NCBI GenBank assembly: GCA_024234635.1
Contig: JACKNX010000010.1
Location: 1-64,000 of the forward strand
Length of the DNA stretch: 64,000 nt
From: Pseudomonadales bacterium
GTDB taxonomy: Bacteria > Pseudomonadota > Gammaproteobacteria > Pseudomonadales > Azotimanducaceae
Reading direction: 5' to 3'
Shown: in pieces, positions 35,288 to 43,823 of the stretch
Layout of the letters: the number at the start of each line of letters is the position of its first letter
How positions within the stretch are numbered: the first letter of the stretch is position 1
Translations under genes and position numbers: made by a program
Notes under the pieces: generated by a model
Seen by the model: the letters and a program-made list of their open reading frames with translations, nothing else
Databases searched by the model: none
What the model was told of the DNA's origin: nothing

Positions 35288-35353
35288 ATGTCGCCCAATC
35301 CTATGCCCGCCCCGCATGCTGTCAATACATTTGGGTAATATCGCCCAATATTG
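35288..35353. promoter_or_regulatory. repeated TTGGGCGAYAT motif flanking the promoter
   Basis: The minus strand has ATTGGGCGACAT at 35299-35288 and ATTGGGCGATAT at 35349-35338, 50 bases apart. The second is embedded in AATAT-N6-ATATT dyad symmetry. The two copies flank the promoter-like sequence and could be operators of an unknown regulator. The repetition is seen; the function is inferred. Confidence 0.4.
35298..35325 (-). promoter_or_regulatory. sigma70-type promoter of the glycosyltransferase gene
   Basis: Minus strand TTGACA (35325-35320), a 16-base spacer, then TAGGAT (35303-35298). The predicted start of transcription would be about 30-40 bases before the ATG at 35257. Spacing and consensus match are good; expression is not known. 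Confidence 0.55.
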
Positions 35354-35579
35354 TCGCGGCCTTGACCATGCCGGGTCCCTGGCCGGACAATCTCTGGGTC
35401 ATTCAGCCCAGACGCTGCGCTGAATGAAAAACCAGCTCGGGTGGATCGTACAGGGAATGAAATCGGTGACAGGAGTCGCCCGCGCCAGCTAAAAGCACCC
35501 ACGCCCCCGGTCCTCACCACGACCCTCAGCACGTGGGATCACGTCATCCGCGCCATCGCGCCACGAGGGAATCCGGCTC

Positions 35580-36416
35580 TTGAACGACCAGCTCGCAAAG
35601 TCGTTCAAAGCCGCCGCAACTAAAATCCTGCGGCGGCTTGCCCACATTGCGTTACGAAGCGGTGTGTCTTTCGATGAGTTCGTGGAAATGACGAAGCACA
35701 CCTTCGTCGAAGCCGCCGAACAGGACTTTCCCATCACGGGGCGCAAGATGTCCGCCTCCCGTATCGCCACCCTGACCGGCATTCCGCGCAAGGAAGTTGC
35801 CCGCGTGCAGAAGGCAGACCGGGTTTCCGATGCGGAAATGACCGGGAAATACAATCGCGCCGCGCGTGTGTTCAACGCCTGGCTACGCGAGCCGCTGTTC
35901 ACCGACGGAAAAGGCGACCCACTGGACCTGCCGATGGAAGGTACATCGGGGTTCTCTGAGCTCGTCCGGCGCTTCGGAGGGGATGTTCCGGCACGCGCCG
36001 TCGCGGATGAACTGATCCGGGTCGGGGCGCTGGAAGTGGTTGATGACCGGTTTCGGCTCAGCGCCAGGGGGTACGTACCGTCGAGAGGTTCGGCAGAACT
36101 GTTCGAAATTCTCGGCACGCACACGGCGGAGCTGATGGAGACCATTGACTTCAATCTTCGGCGCGGACCGCACGAATTACCGTTGCTGCAGCAGAAGGTG
36201 GTCTACGACAACGTTCCGGTGGAGCACGTGGACGCCTTCCTGCGGTTCAGCCGACGCATGGGCGAAAGCCTGATCAAGGAGTTGGACTTCTGGCTTGCCG
36301 AGCACGACAGGGACAGACGATCGGACCTTTCCGAAACTGGACGCGCAAGGCTCGGCCTCGCCGTATTCCAGATCCGGGAAATCCTGGAAACACCTAACGA
36401 TGGAGAAAAGAAATGA
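35580..36416 (+). CDS. DUF6502 family protein
   Basis: A 278-residue cytoplasmic protein of the DUF6502 family. The N-terminal half resembles a winged-helix/HTH (LAHIALRSGVSFDEFVEMTK; RIATLTGIPRKEVARV). The C-terminal half is helical with a VYDNVPVEHVDAF segment. The start is TTG at 35580 with a GAGGGA ribosome-binding site; no ATG exists upstream in frame. Its stop overlaps the DUF5666 gene by 4 bases, a pairing frequently seen for these two families. A transcriptional role is inferred from the HTH pattern. Confidence 0.82.
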   Translation: MNDQLAKSFKAAATKILRRLAHIALRSGVSFDEFVEMTKHTFVEAAEQDFPITGRKMSASRIATLTGIPRKEVARVQKADRVSDAEMTGKYNRAARVFNAWLREPLFTDGKGDPLDLPMEGTSGFSELVRRFGGDVPARAVADELIRVGALEVVDDRFRLSARGYVPSRGSAELFEILGTHTAELMETIDFNLRRGPHELPLLQQKVVYDNVPVEHVDAFLRFSRRMGESLIKELDFWLAEHDRDRRSDLSETGRARLGLAVFQIREILETPNDGEKK

Positions 36417-37765
36417 AGACGTGGACACGCGCCGCACTGGCGATTTTTGCCTGCATGGCAATCGCCACCGGCACCCGTGGTGAGGGCGGTATTGGCGGCA
36501 GCGGCTGGCTGTCGGGGTCGTTGCAGATGTTCGCCAGCATCTTCATCGATGATCGCGAATTCGACACTGACAACGCGGTTGTTCTGATCAACGGCGCGCC
36601 CGGCGACGTCAGTGATCTGCGGATTGGCCAACAGATCGCCCTGCGTTCGAACGCGGTGGTGGGCGACAGTGCGGATATCGTTCGCTACGACGCCAGCCTG
36701 ATAGGTCCCGCCTCGGGCATCGACGCGTCAGCCGGCACGTTCCGCATCCTCGGCGTTGGCGTGTCGACATTCGATGGCACCAACCTGGATGGCCTGGAAC
36801 TGGCCAAGCTCCGCGATGGCGATTGGGTGGAGGTCAGCGGCGTGCGGGGCGCCAGCGGCGACTGGCTCGCCACCTATGCCCGTGCCGCCCAGGCGCCATT
36901 CGCCGTGCTCAGCGGCGAAGCTGGCGAGCAGCGCTCCGGCAAGATGCTGGTTGACGGCGTTGTGGTGCAGACAGGTCGGACAGCCAGCCCCCTGCCTGCC
37001 ACGGGGGATTTCGTGCGCATTCGGGGCAGTCTCGCCGCTTCCGGGTCCGCACTCGTGGCCGATGTCATCGAACCCTATCTGCAACGTGACGAAGCATCGG
37101 TCGACCTGGCCCTGGAAGGCCACGCCCGGCGTCGCGCGGACGGCGCCATCGTCGTCAACGGCCAGCGTGTTCGCTTCGCCGAAAACACCCGTTTCATGAA
37201 TGGCACTGCGAAGGATCTTGCGGACGGCATTCGCGCCAGCTTCGCCGGCAGGCGTGACGGTGACGGCGTGCTGGTGGAACAGGTCACTTTTAAACCGTCT
37301 TACAAGCTCCGCCTTGAAGGCCGGCTCGACGGGCTGCAAACCAAGACCCGGGATTCCGCGCTGCTCGATATCGCCGGCTTCAAACTCTGGTTCAATCAGA
37401 CCAGTTCACTGGGCCGAGGCGAGGATCCCCAACGCGGTGAAAGCGCGCTGAGTACACTGTCGACCGGCGACTACATCCGGCTCATCGCCTTCGTGGACGG
37501 CGCGCACATGGCGATCCGGCGCATGGAAATCGCCAGTCCGAAGGACGAAGTACGGGTGCTCGGCCTGGTATCCGAGACCGCCAATGGCGGTTTCAAGCTC
37601 ATGGACCGCTGGGTATACCTGGATCGCAATACCGCGGTCAGCATGAGTGGCGGTGACACCACGCTCACCAGTTTCATTGCCCAGCTCAGGCCGGGCAGTC
37701 TGGTCGAAGTACGGTGGAACAACGGCTCGGCCAGCGGCGCGGCTGCCAGCGTAAGCGTGCGTTGA
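36413..37765 (+). CDS. exported DUF5666 repeat protein
   Basis: A 450-residue protein with a signal peptide (residues 1-23) and several OB-like DUF5666 modules: repeated stretches of about 70-80 residues with G-D-x-V/I-x-V or G-x-L-V-E-V strands (for example GDWVEVSG, GDFVRIRG, GSLVEVRW). The function is unknown. The ATG overlaps the DUF6502 stop (ATGA). Confidence 0.85.
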   Translation: MKTWTRAALAIFACMAIATGTRGEGGIGGSGWLSGSLQMFASIFIDDREFDTDNAVVLINGAPGDVSDLRIGQQIALRSNAVVGDSADIVRYDASLIGPASGIDASAGTFRILGVGVSTFDGTNLDGLELAKLRDGDWVEVSGVRGASGDWLATYARAAQAPFAVLSGEAGEQRSGKMLVDGVVVQTGRTASPLPATGDFVRIRGSLAASGSALVADVIEPYLQRDEASVDLALEGHARRRADGAIVVNGQRVRFAENTRFMNGTAKDLADGIRASFAGRRDGDGVLVEQVTFKPSYKLRLEGRLDGLQTKTRDSALLDIAGFKLWFNQTSSLGRGEDPQRGESALSTLSTGDYIRLIAFVDGAHMAIRRMEIASPKDEVRVLGLVSETANGGFKLMDRWVYLDRNTAVSMSGGDTTLTSFIAQLRPGSLVEVRWNNGSASGAAASVSVR

Positions 37766-37782
37766 ACTGGCCTGGCGGCGTT

Positions 37783-37970
37783 GACAGGCCACCGCGTGGC
37801 TGGCCTGTCGTGTGGCAGCTTGTCAACCCCAGCTGGTGATGCCGTGCCATGATGGCACTCGGTTGCCGGCGGACAGCCTCGGACAGATTTGCGCCGCCGG
37901 CGCATTTCCGTCGAGCCGCACCGCCGGCGCCGCATCTGCCCTGCATTGCCGTTCTCCGCGACGGCAATGC
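37783..37970. other. hairpin-rich convergent intergenic region
   Basis: Between the DUF5666 gene and the convergent amidohydrolase there are three inverted repeats: GACAGGCC/GGCCTGTC (37783-37790 and 37802-37809), GCCGGCGG/CCGCCGGC (37865-37872 and 37894-37901), and GCATTGCCGT/ACGGCAATGC (37943-37952 and 37961-37970). None is followed by a T-run, so I do not call them terminators, though they may slow polymerase between convergent genes. Confidence 0.5.
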
Positions 37971-38014
37971 CAGGGTGACCAATAACCCCCCAGGCGGCAG
38001 GGTGCGTCTGCTCG

Positions 38015-39706
38015 TCAACCGCGCACGAACTCCCGCAGCACCTGGCCGGGTCGCTGACCGGTATGAACGCCATTGCGCACTACTACCTGACCACCCACCA
38101 GCGTGGCGTCATAGCCGTGGCTGCGTACGATCAGGCGCCCACCGTTGTGGGGGAAGTCATTCACATACTCGGGATGGCATGTCTCCAGACGCTGGAAGTC
38201 GATGACGTTGATATCGGCATGCCAGCCTTCGCGCAACAACCCACGTTCGCGCAGACCGATAACGGCAGCGGACTGACCGGTGATGCGATGAACCGCGTCC
38301 GGGAGTGTAAGGACACCGCGGCGGCGCACCAGTTCGGCCAACAGGAACGTAGGTGAGTCCGCATCGGCAATGAAACCTACATGTGCACCGGCATCGCCCA
38401 GCATCGGCACAACCTGGGGCAGCCGCATCAGGTTCCACTGGTTCTCGACGTGGCTGGCGAACATCCAGTAGTTCAGGAACTCCCGGCCATCGGATTCCAG
38501 CATGCGTTCAACAAACACATCCACGGGGTCTTTGCCTGCCGCCGCGGCAATCTGCGCGAGACTCCCCTTGCGATCCAGGTCATAGTCCGGTCGCTGGTCG
38601 TGACCGAGCGGGTGCAACGCCTTTGGGTCGATGCGGAAGCCGGCTTCCCTGGCCTCGCGAACCAGCGTCTCGCGCCGTGCGGGGTCACGCAGTACCTCCA
38701 TGCGCTCGGCCAGCGTTGGCAGACTCATCAGCGTCTTCCAGGCAGGTGTTCTGAACGGATACAGGCGGGCAAGCCCGAACAGCGATCCGCTCGGCCGTGT
38801 CTGGCAGATCACCGTCATGCGCCGGCCATCCTGATTGTTGCGGTCAAGAAACGCGGCCGTATTGCCAACGCCGCCATCACCGGTGCCCCCGACGCCGCCG
38901 GAGTACATCACCTGACAACCAACCTCGGCGCCGTACGCCAGCATTGCATAGTCAATTGCCTGTCGCGTCTGCATGTCAGGCACGACCTGGTAGAGACCGC
39001 CGCGCCCACCAGCCTCGACGATGGCCCGCTGGATGGCGGAAATCTCCCGCTCATCCGCCCACGTACCGGGTGTACAGCGACCATCAGGGACACGGTGTGC
39101 CAGCAGGCGTGAGGTGGAAAATCCAGCCGCTCCCTCCTGAATGGAGGCGCGCACCATGTCGGTGATGGAGCGCAGTTCCCGGTCATCGGGTTGTTCGCCT
39201 TCGTCCAGACTGCGGTCGCCCATGGCCTCGAGCCGAATGGCGGAATGGCCCGCCAGGCCAACGACATTGAGCGCCGGGCGCAGTGTCTGGATTGCATCCA
39301 GATATCCCCCGAAGCTGGTCCACGTCCAGGGCAGGCCATCCATGATCGCGTCCGCGGAAATGTCTTCCACGGCTTCCATCAGCTCGGCGAGATAGCGCCG
39401 GTTCTTTTCGCCGACGGGCGCGAACGTAACGCCGCAGTTTCCGATCAGTGTTGTCGTGACGCCATGCCAGGAACTGGAACGCAGCTCGGGATCCCAGCCG
39501 ATCTGAGCATCGAGGTGCGTATGCAGATCGACGAATCCCGGCGTGACCAGGCGATCCGTGGCATCGATGCGCTCCTTCGCGCCCGCGGCGCCCAGGTCGC
39601 CGATGCGCGTGATGCGGCCATTGTCGACCGCAATGTCGGCACGAAAGCCGTCCGCGCCGGTACCATCGATGACGGTGCCACCCGAAATGATCAGGTCATG
39701 ATCCAT
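38015..39706 (-). CDS. N-acyl-D-amino-acid deacylase family amidohydrolase
   Basis: A 563-residue metal-dependent amidohydrolase. The VDLHTHLD motif near residue 58-65 is the first metal site, GNCG follows near 91 and GLAGHSAIR near 150, typical of D-aminoacylase-type enzymes. The C-terminal beta-sandwich contains DINVIDF. It is not in an operon with the neighbouring nadA. Substrate class (N-acyl-D-amino acids or related amides) is inferred. Confidence 0.88.
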   Translation of the reverse strand: MDHDLIISGGTVIDGTGADGFRADIAVDNGRITRIGDLGAAGAKERIDATDRLVTPGFVDLHTHLDAQIGWDPELRSSSWHGVTTTLIGNCGVTFAPVGEKNRRYLAELMEAVEDISADAIMDGLPWTWTSFGGYLDAIQTLRPALNVVGLAGHSAIRLEAMGDRSLDEGEQPDDRELRSITDMVRASIQEGAAGFSTSRLLAHRVPDGRCTPGTWADEREISAIQRAIVEAGGRGGLYQVVPDMQTRQAIDYAMLAYGAEVGCQVMYSGGVGGTGDGGVGNTAAFLDRNNQDGRRMTVICQTRPSGSLFGLARLYPFRTPAWKTLMSLPTLAERMEVLRDPARRETLVREAREAGFRIDPKALHPLGHDQRPDYDLDRKGSLAQIAAAAGKDPVDVFVERMLESDGREFLNYWMFASHVENQWNLMRLPQVVPMLGDAGAHVGFIADADSPTFLLAELVRRRGVLTLPDAVHRITGQSAAVIGLRERGLLREGWHADINVIDFQRLETCHPEYVNDFPHNGGRLIVRSHGYDATLVGGQVVVRNGVHTGQRPGQVLREFVRG

Positions 39707-39757
39707 GGTTCGATCCCCCCTGTGTAAATTGCCTGCGTCCCCTCGACAGAAGCGCGT

Positions 39758-40795
39758 TCAGTATTTGAAGTCCAGCATTCGATTCAGCGGCACCATCGCG
39801 CGGCGGCCGATTTCCGGATCCACGTGTATCTCGTTCGCCCGCATCAGCGTCTCCGAGCGCAGCAGGTCCGCCAGTACCTGCAGATGGTTCATGGCCATCC
39901 AGGGGCAATGGGCGCAACTCTTGCACGTGGCCCCATCCCCCGCGGTGGGCGCCTCGATGAACCGCTTGTCCGGATTCTTCTGGCGCAGCTTGTGGAACAT
40001 GCCCTTGTCCGTCGCGACGATGAACATGCGGTGCGGCAGTTCGGAAGCGGCTTTGAGAATACCGCTGGTGGAACCCACGGCATCCGCCAGGGCAATCACT
40101 TCCGCGGGCGATTCCGGATGCACGAGAACACCGGCATCGGGATAGAGTGCCAGCAGATCCTGCAGTCCCCGCGTCTTGAATTCGTCGTGCACCACGCAGG
40201 TGCCCTGCCAGAGCATCATGTCAGCGCCGGTTTGCGTCTTGATGTAGTGCCCCAGGTGCCTGTCCGGTGCCCACAGGATCTTCTCTCCCTTCTCGTGCAG
40301 GTGGCGCACGATCGGTAAGGCGACACTGGACGTCACCACCCAGTCGGACAACGCCTTTACGCGCGCGGAGGTATTGGCATACACCACCACGGTACGCTCC
40401 GGGTGTGCCTTGCAGAAGGCTTCGAATTCGTCGGCAGGACACCCTATGTCCAGCGAGCATTCCGCCTGCAGCGTCGGCATGAAGACCCGTTTTTCGGGAG
40501 ACAGGATTTTGGCCGTTTCACCCATGAAGCGCACACCGGCGACTATCAGCGTGTCCGCTGCGTGGCGTTTGCCGAACCGCGCCATTTCCAGGGAATCGGA
40601 CACGAAACCACCGGTTTCCTCGGCCAGGTCCTGGATCGCTCCGTCCACGTAGTAGTGCGCGATCAGCACCGCGCCACGCGCCTTGAGCTGATCGGCAATT
40701 TCCGACTTCAGCGCATCACGTTCCGCGTCACTCAACGGTATCGGGCAATGGTCCGGGATCTGATCGTCCCGCAACGTGTGATCTACCAACTCCAT
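39758..40795 (-). CDS. nadA: quinolinate synthase
   Basis: A 345-residue iron-sulfur enzyme of NAD synthesis that makes quinolinate from iminoaspartate and dihydroxyacetone phosphate. The ligand cysteines expected for the 4Fe-4S cluster are visible in the third-domain motif CKSCAHCPWMAMN and at other conserved places. Full family length. Confidence 0.96.
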   Translation of the reverse strand: MELVDHTLRDDQIPDHCPIPLSDAERDALKSEIADQLKARGAVLIAHYYVDGAIQDLAEETGGFVSDSLEMARFGKRHAADTLIVAGVRFMGETAKILSPEKRVFMPTLQAECSLDIGCPADEFEAFCKAHPERTVVVYANTSARVKALSDWVVTSSVALPIVRHLHEKGEKILWAPDRHLGHYIKTQTGADMMLWQGTCVVHDEFKTRGLQDLLALYPDAGVLVHPESPAEVIALADAVGSTSGILKAASELPHRMFIVATDKGMFHKLRQKNPDKRFIEAPTAGDGATCKSCAHCPWMAMNHLQVLADLLRSETLMRANEIHVDPEIGRRAMVPLNRMLDFKY

Positions 40796-40836
40796 TCGCG
40801 TGACCCTGTAGCGATATTCCGCAGATTGTAACCTCG

Positions 40837-40874
40837 AACGGGTCCATTACCCCTGGCCGGACGTCGGACCCGTT
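40837..40874. repeat. 9-base inverted repeat between nadA and gshB-like gene
   Basis: AACGGGTCC (40837-40845) and GGACCCGTT (40866-40874) are separated by 20 bases, in the short divergent region before the gshB-like gene. It could be an operator or a hairpin in the leader; no terminator T-run follows. Confidence 0.4.
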
Positions 40875-40916
40875 TCCGGGCAAAATGCCACGCCCGCACC
40901 TGCAAGTGGCCGCCTG

Positions 40917-41780
40917 TTGAACCGTACCATCCTGTTCCTGTCAGATCCGCGGGCCGAGCCCACCGGCGACAACCACATGACCTTGCCCGTGGCGTTTCGC
41001 AACGGCAACTGGCACGTCGTCACGGCCTCCCACGCGCTGTCGGTCCGGGCAGGTGACGCGTATGCCGGGGAACATCGCCTGAAGGATTTTGATCTCGTAT
41101 GGCCACTGGGCCTCGGACCCCGCGAAGGTTTCCTCGATCGCATGCAGCTACTGGCTCACAGCGACGCCCGGCTGATCAATCCGCCATCCGTGTATCTGTT
41201 GCTGCACGGCAAGCTCGCCTGGACCGACCTGCAGCCGGAAACCCACGCTGCCGACGACTGGCGAGTGCTGGCGGACGTGGTGGGCCAGGGTGGTGAGTGG
41301 CTGCTCAAGCCCGCCGCCGGCAGCTTCGGCCGCGATGTCACCCGAATTCGTCCGTTCGACACCGCCGCGGTGCGCAGCGCCATGGCACGGAGCACTGACT
41401 CCTGGTTCGTGTTACAGCGTTGGGAGAGTGCCATTGCGATGGGCGAATGGCGTTCGTTGCTCGTGGGTGACCGCATCATCGGCAGTTACCGGCGCACGCC
41501 CACCGACGGTTTGCGTGCCAATCTCGCGGCGGGAGGACACGCGACCCGCGGCGAACCGGACAGCCGCAATCAGGCCGTGGTGGACAGCGTGCGCGCACGA
41601 CTTCGCGCGTACGGCGCCGGCTTTGCCGCCATCGACACGAGTGGCGGTTTCCTGGTGGAGGTCAACGTTGCCAACCCGGGCGGGCTAGGGACACTGAACA
41701 GCCTGCACGGGCTGTCGGTGAATTCGGATCTGGTGAGCGCGATCGAGGCCTGGCTGCAGCGGCCCACCAGGGCCGCCTGA
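40917..41780 (+). CDS. short glutathione synthetase-like ATP-grasp protein
   Basis: A 287-residue ATP-grasp protein related to GshB, about 30 residues shorter than typical GshB. LFLSDPRAEPTGDN resembles the N-terminal SDPxA-type motif. WLLKPAAGSFGRDV is an ATP-grasp lid region, and VEVNVANPGGLGTLN matches the GshB metal/ATP-binding end (EVNVTSPTG-like). TTG at 40917 is used as start because an N-terminal SDP motif would be lost with the later ATG at 40977. Glutathione synthesis is likely but not proven. Confidence 0.8.
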   Translation: MNRTILFLSDPRAEPTGDNHMTLPVAFRNGNWHVVTASHALSVRAGDAYAGEHRLKDFDLVWPLGLGPREGFLDRMQLLAHSDARLINPPSVYLLLHGKLAWTDLQPETHAADDWRVLADVVGQGGEWLLKPAAGSFGRDVTRIRPFDTAAVRSAMARSTDSWFVLQRWESAIAMGEWRSLLVGDRIIGSYRRTPTDGLRANLAAGGHATRGEPDSRNQAVVDSVRARLRAYGAGFAAIDTSGGFLVEVNVANPGGLGTLNSLHGLSVNSDLVSAIEAWLQRPTRAA

Positions 41781-41797
41781 CAAGTTCGGTGATTTGA

Positions 41798-41894
41798 GGA
41801 TGGCTGAAGCGTTCCAGGCCAAGGCGTGGTTCGCATGGCTTACCGGGCGTAAGTTCAACAGCCGCAACGCAGGCGTGGGACGCTTCAGCCATCC
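41798..41894. mobile_element. 97-base MITE-like foldback element
   Basis: GGATGGCTGAAGCGTTCC at 41798-41815 matches the inverse of 41877-41894 in 17 of 18 bases. The unit has no coding potential and lies in the non-coding region after gshB. The ends are those of a miniature inverted-repeat element; no transposase is seen. No target duplication was verified. Confidence 0.65.
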
Positions 41895-41978
41895 CCTGTG
41901 GGAAGCGCTCAAGTGACCTAGCAGCTGACCACGTTGCGATTGCCAGCGCTGTCGCGCATGGAACTTCGTGCCATGAGA

Positions 41979-42114
41979 GGATGCTGAAAAAGTCCATCCC
42001 GGACTTGTTCCAGCAGTCGTCGGCTTCGCCGGCTCGCGCCAAATGCAGCGTTTTCCGCTGCATTTGCGGGCCAGCCGTCCCTGGCTGGCATACCAGGCTG
42101 CTTTTTCAGCAGCC
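41979..42114. mobile_element. 136-base foldback element with internal hairpins
   Basis: Ends GGATGCTGAAAAAGT (41979-41993) and GCTTTTTCAGCAGCC (42100-42114) are inverted in 13 of 15 positions. Inside are AAATGCAGCG/CGCTGCATTT (42041-42065) and CCAGCC/GGCTGG (42071-42088) hairpins. Similar CTGAAAAAG-ended repeats are common in gammaproteobacterial genomes. A diverged copy of its right half lies near 59319-59421. Its ends resemble those of the element at 41798. Confidence 0.7.
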
Positions 42115-42146
42115 TGCTAACTTATCAAGCGGACCACCAGAGCAGA

Positions 42147-42386
42147 TCAGTGCACATCCCGGCGGGCCAGAAGCATCGCGCGCAGTTCATCCAGACGATC
42201 CTGACGCGCATCCAGATTACGAACATGCCAGCGAATGATCTCCGCCTTGCGGGGATGATCGAGCAGCCGATACGTCTGGAGCGCGGTTTTCAGGCGTTCG
42301 ATTTCACCTTCGAGCAATCCAATGACGTCATCCAGCGTCAACGCCGCGTCATCATCGGCCAGGCGATGTTCCAGTTCTTCCGCCAT
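42147..42386 (-). CDS. small coiled-coil protein
   Basis: A 79-residue acidic/basic helical protein with a leucine-repeat stretch from about residue 14 to 45 (VIGLLEGEIERLKTALQTY). I do not recognise it. The ATG at 42386 has only a weak GGAATAG ribosome-binding site, so the gene is plausible rather than certain. It is isolated between foldback repeats and the CoA-transferase gene. Confidence 0.5.
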   Translation of the reverse strand: MAEELEHRLADDDAALTLDDVIGLLEGEIERLKTALQTYRLLDHPRKAEIIRWHVRNLDARQDRLDELRAMLLARRDVH

Positions 42387-42620
42387 CTATTCCACAGACT
42401 CCAGCAACGCGCGTGGTGGCAAGGCCATCGTTGAATATCAACTATAGCCCGCGCTAGCGCCGCGGGGGTACCGATTCATGCACCCGTTCACAGTACAGGC
42501 CGATGCCACCGGACACGGGCGCCGTCAGGGTGTGCCGCGTGTATGTTCCGCGCGTGTTGCCTTTCGACGGCCGCACCGTAGACTCCTCGCGAAACGACGG
42601 GAACAGCATGGGAATGCACG

Positions 42621-43823
42621 ATGGCAGGACCACTTGAAGGTTTTACGGTCGTCGACCTGTCGGCCGTCGTCTCCGGTCCACTGACCGGCGCGCTTCTCGC
42701 CGACCAGGGGGCCGGGGTAATCAAGGTGGAACGTGTCGGCGGCGGCGACATCCAGCGGCAGGTCGGCAGCCAGCGCAACGGATTTTCCGGCTTTTTCCAC
42801 GTACTCAACCGTGGCAAGCGCAGCATCGCCACTGACCTCGGAACCGAGGAAGGGCGTCGCATCGTTCATGCGCTGGCGGCACGGGCGGACGTGGTGATAC
42901 AGAATTTCCGGCCCGGCGTGGTCGAACGCCTCGGCATCGGCTTCGATGACCTGTCCGCCATAAATGCAGGGCTCGTCTATCTCAGTATCAGCGGCTTCGG
43001 CCAGACCGGACCCCGGTCGGGCGATCGCGCGTACGACCCCATCATCCAGGCGTACTCGGGCATCGGCGCCGTGCAGGGGCGCATCCACCGGGAGCATCCG
43101 GAGATGCCGGAACAGGTGAACATGCTGCTGCTGGACAAGCTCACGGCCTGGACCGGCTGCCAGGCAGTGACCGCCGCCCTGCTCGCCCGGTCCCGGACGG
43201 GCAAAGGCCAGCACATCGAGCTGTCCATGCTCGATACGGCCATCGCCTTCATCTGGTCGGACACGGCAGCAGACCTCATCCTGCAGGGCGAGATCGACGA
43301 TCCGCGCCCGCCGGTCGGCGCCTCGGGCTCCGTGCACCAGCTTGCCGATGCCTGGGGCGTCACCATGACCCTGCATCAGGAAGAATTCGTCGGGTTTTGC
43401 CGTGCGCTCGGCCTCGCGGACATTCCCGAGGACCCGCGCTTCGCCTCCCTGCAGGCCCGCACCCGCCACCGGCAGGAACTGGCCGCGATCCTTGCCGAAC
43501 GTGCGGCGCCCGCGGCGGCGTCACTGCAGGTAGCGGACGCGGAGGCCGCAATGAAACGGGAAGACGTGCCCTTCGCCCGATTTCGCAAGCTGAACGAACT
43601 CGAGGATGACCCACAGGTGCGCCACAACGGCATGCTGCGTCGCCGCCACCACCCCGTGGCGGGCGAACTGCAGGAAGCCCGGCCGGCCCCCCTGTTCACC
43701 GGCACCCCGCTGGCCATGACCGCGCCCGCGCCGGTCGTCGGTCAGCACACGCGCGAAATTCTCGGGGAACTGGGCCTTGGCGCCCACTACGACGACTGGC
43801 TGTCGAGGAGAGTGATTGCATGA
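42621..43823 (+). CDS. CaiB/BaiF class III CoA-transferase
   Basis: A 400-residue family III CoA-transferase. The N-terminal GFTVVDLSAVVSGPLTGALLA and YDPIIQAYSGI segments are typical, and the catalytic Asp is in the LLLDKLTAWTG motif (about residue 172). Substrate acyl groups vary. It is coupled by a 4-base overlap to an acyl-CoA dehydrogenase gene, so the product CoA ester probably feeds it. Confidence 0.93.
   Translation: MAGPLEGFTVVDLSAVVSGPLTGALLADQGAGVIKVERVGGGDIQRQVGSQRNGFSGFFHVLNRGKRSIATDLGTEEGRRIVHALAARADVVIQNFRPGVVERLGIGFDDLSAINAGLVYLSISGFGQTGPRSGDRAYDPIIQAYSGIGAVQGRIHREHPEMPEQVNMLLLDKLTAWTGCQAVTAALLARSRTGKGQHIELSMLDTAIAFIWSDTAADLILQGEIDDPRPPVGASGSVHQLADAWGVTMTLHQEEFVGFCRALGLADIPEDPRFASLQARTRHRQELAAILAERAAPAAASLQVADAEAAMKREDVPFARFRKLNELEDDPQVRHNGMLRRRHHPVAGELQEARPAPLFTGTPLAMTAPAPVVGQHTREILGELGLGAHYDDWLSRRVIA

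Larger units (their letters stand above)
35258..35579. other. 322-base intergenic region before DUF6502
   Basis: Holds the divergent start of the glycosyltransferase gene with its promoter-like and repeated motifs, then about 200 bases leading to the DUF6502 gene in which I see no clear promoter. No convincing gene is present; a short plus-strand frame from 35250 with an AGGAGG upstream is rejected because that AGGAGG lies inside glycosyltransferase codons. Confidence 0.5.
41781..42146. other. 366-base gene-free region with two foldback elements
   Basis: This whole interval after the gshB-like gene is occupied by the 41798-41894 and 41979-42114 elements and short linkers. I see no protein gene. 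Confidence 0.6.

Noticed and set aside
35250..35423. Small plus-strand frame with AGGAGG seven bases before ATG
   Set aside because: The AGGAGG and ATG lie within or next to the glycosyltransferase start codons and the peptide has no support.
39700..39722. GGTTCGATCCCC resembling a tRNA T-arm
   Set aside because: It lies at the start of the amidohydrolase gene and no cloverleaf can be formed around it.
41979..42114. CRISPR-like array
   Set aside because: The repeats are inverted, not regularly spaced direct repeats; it is a foldback element.
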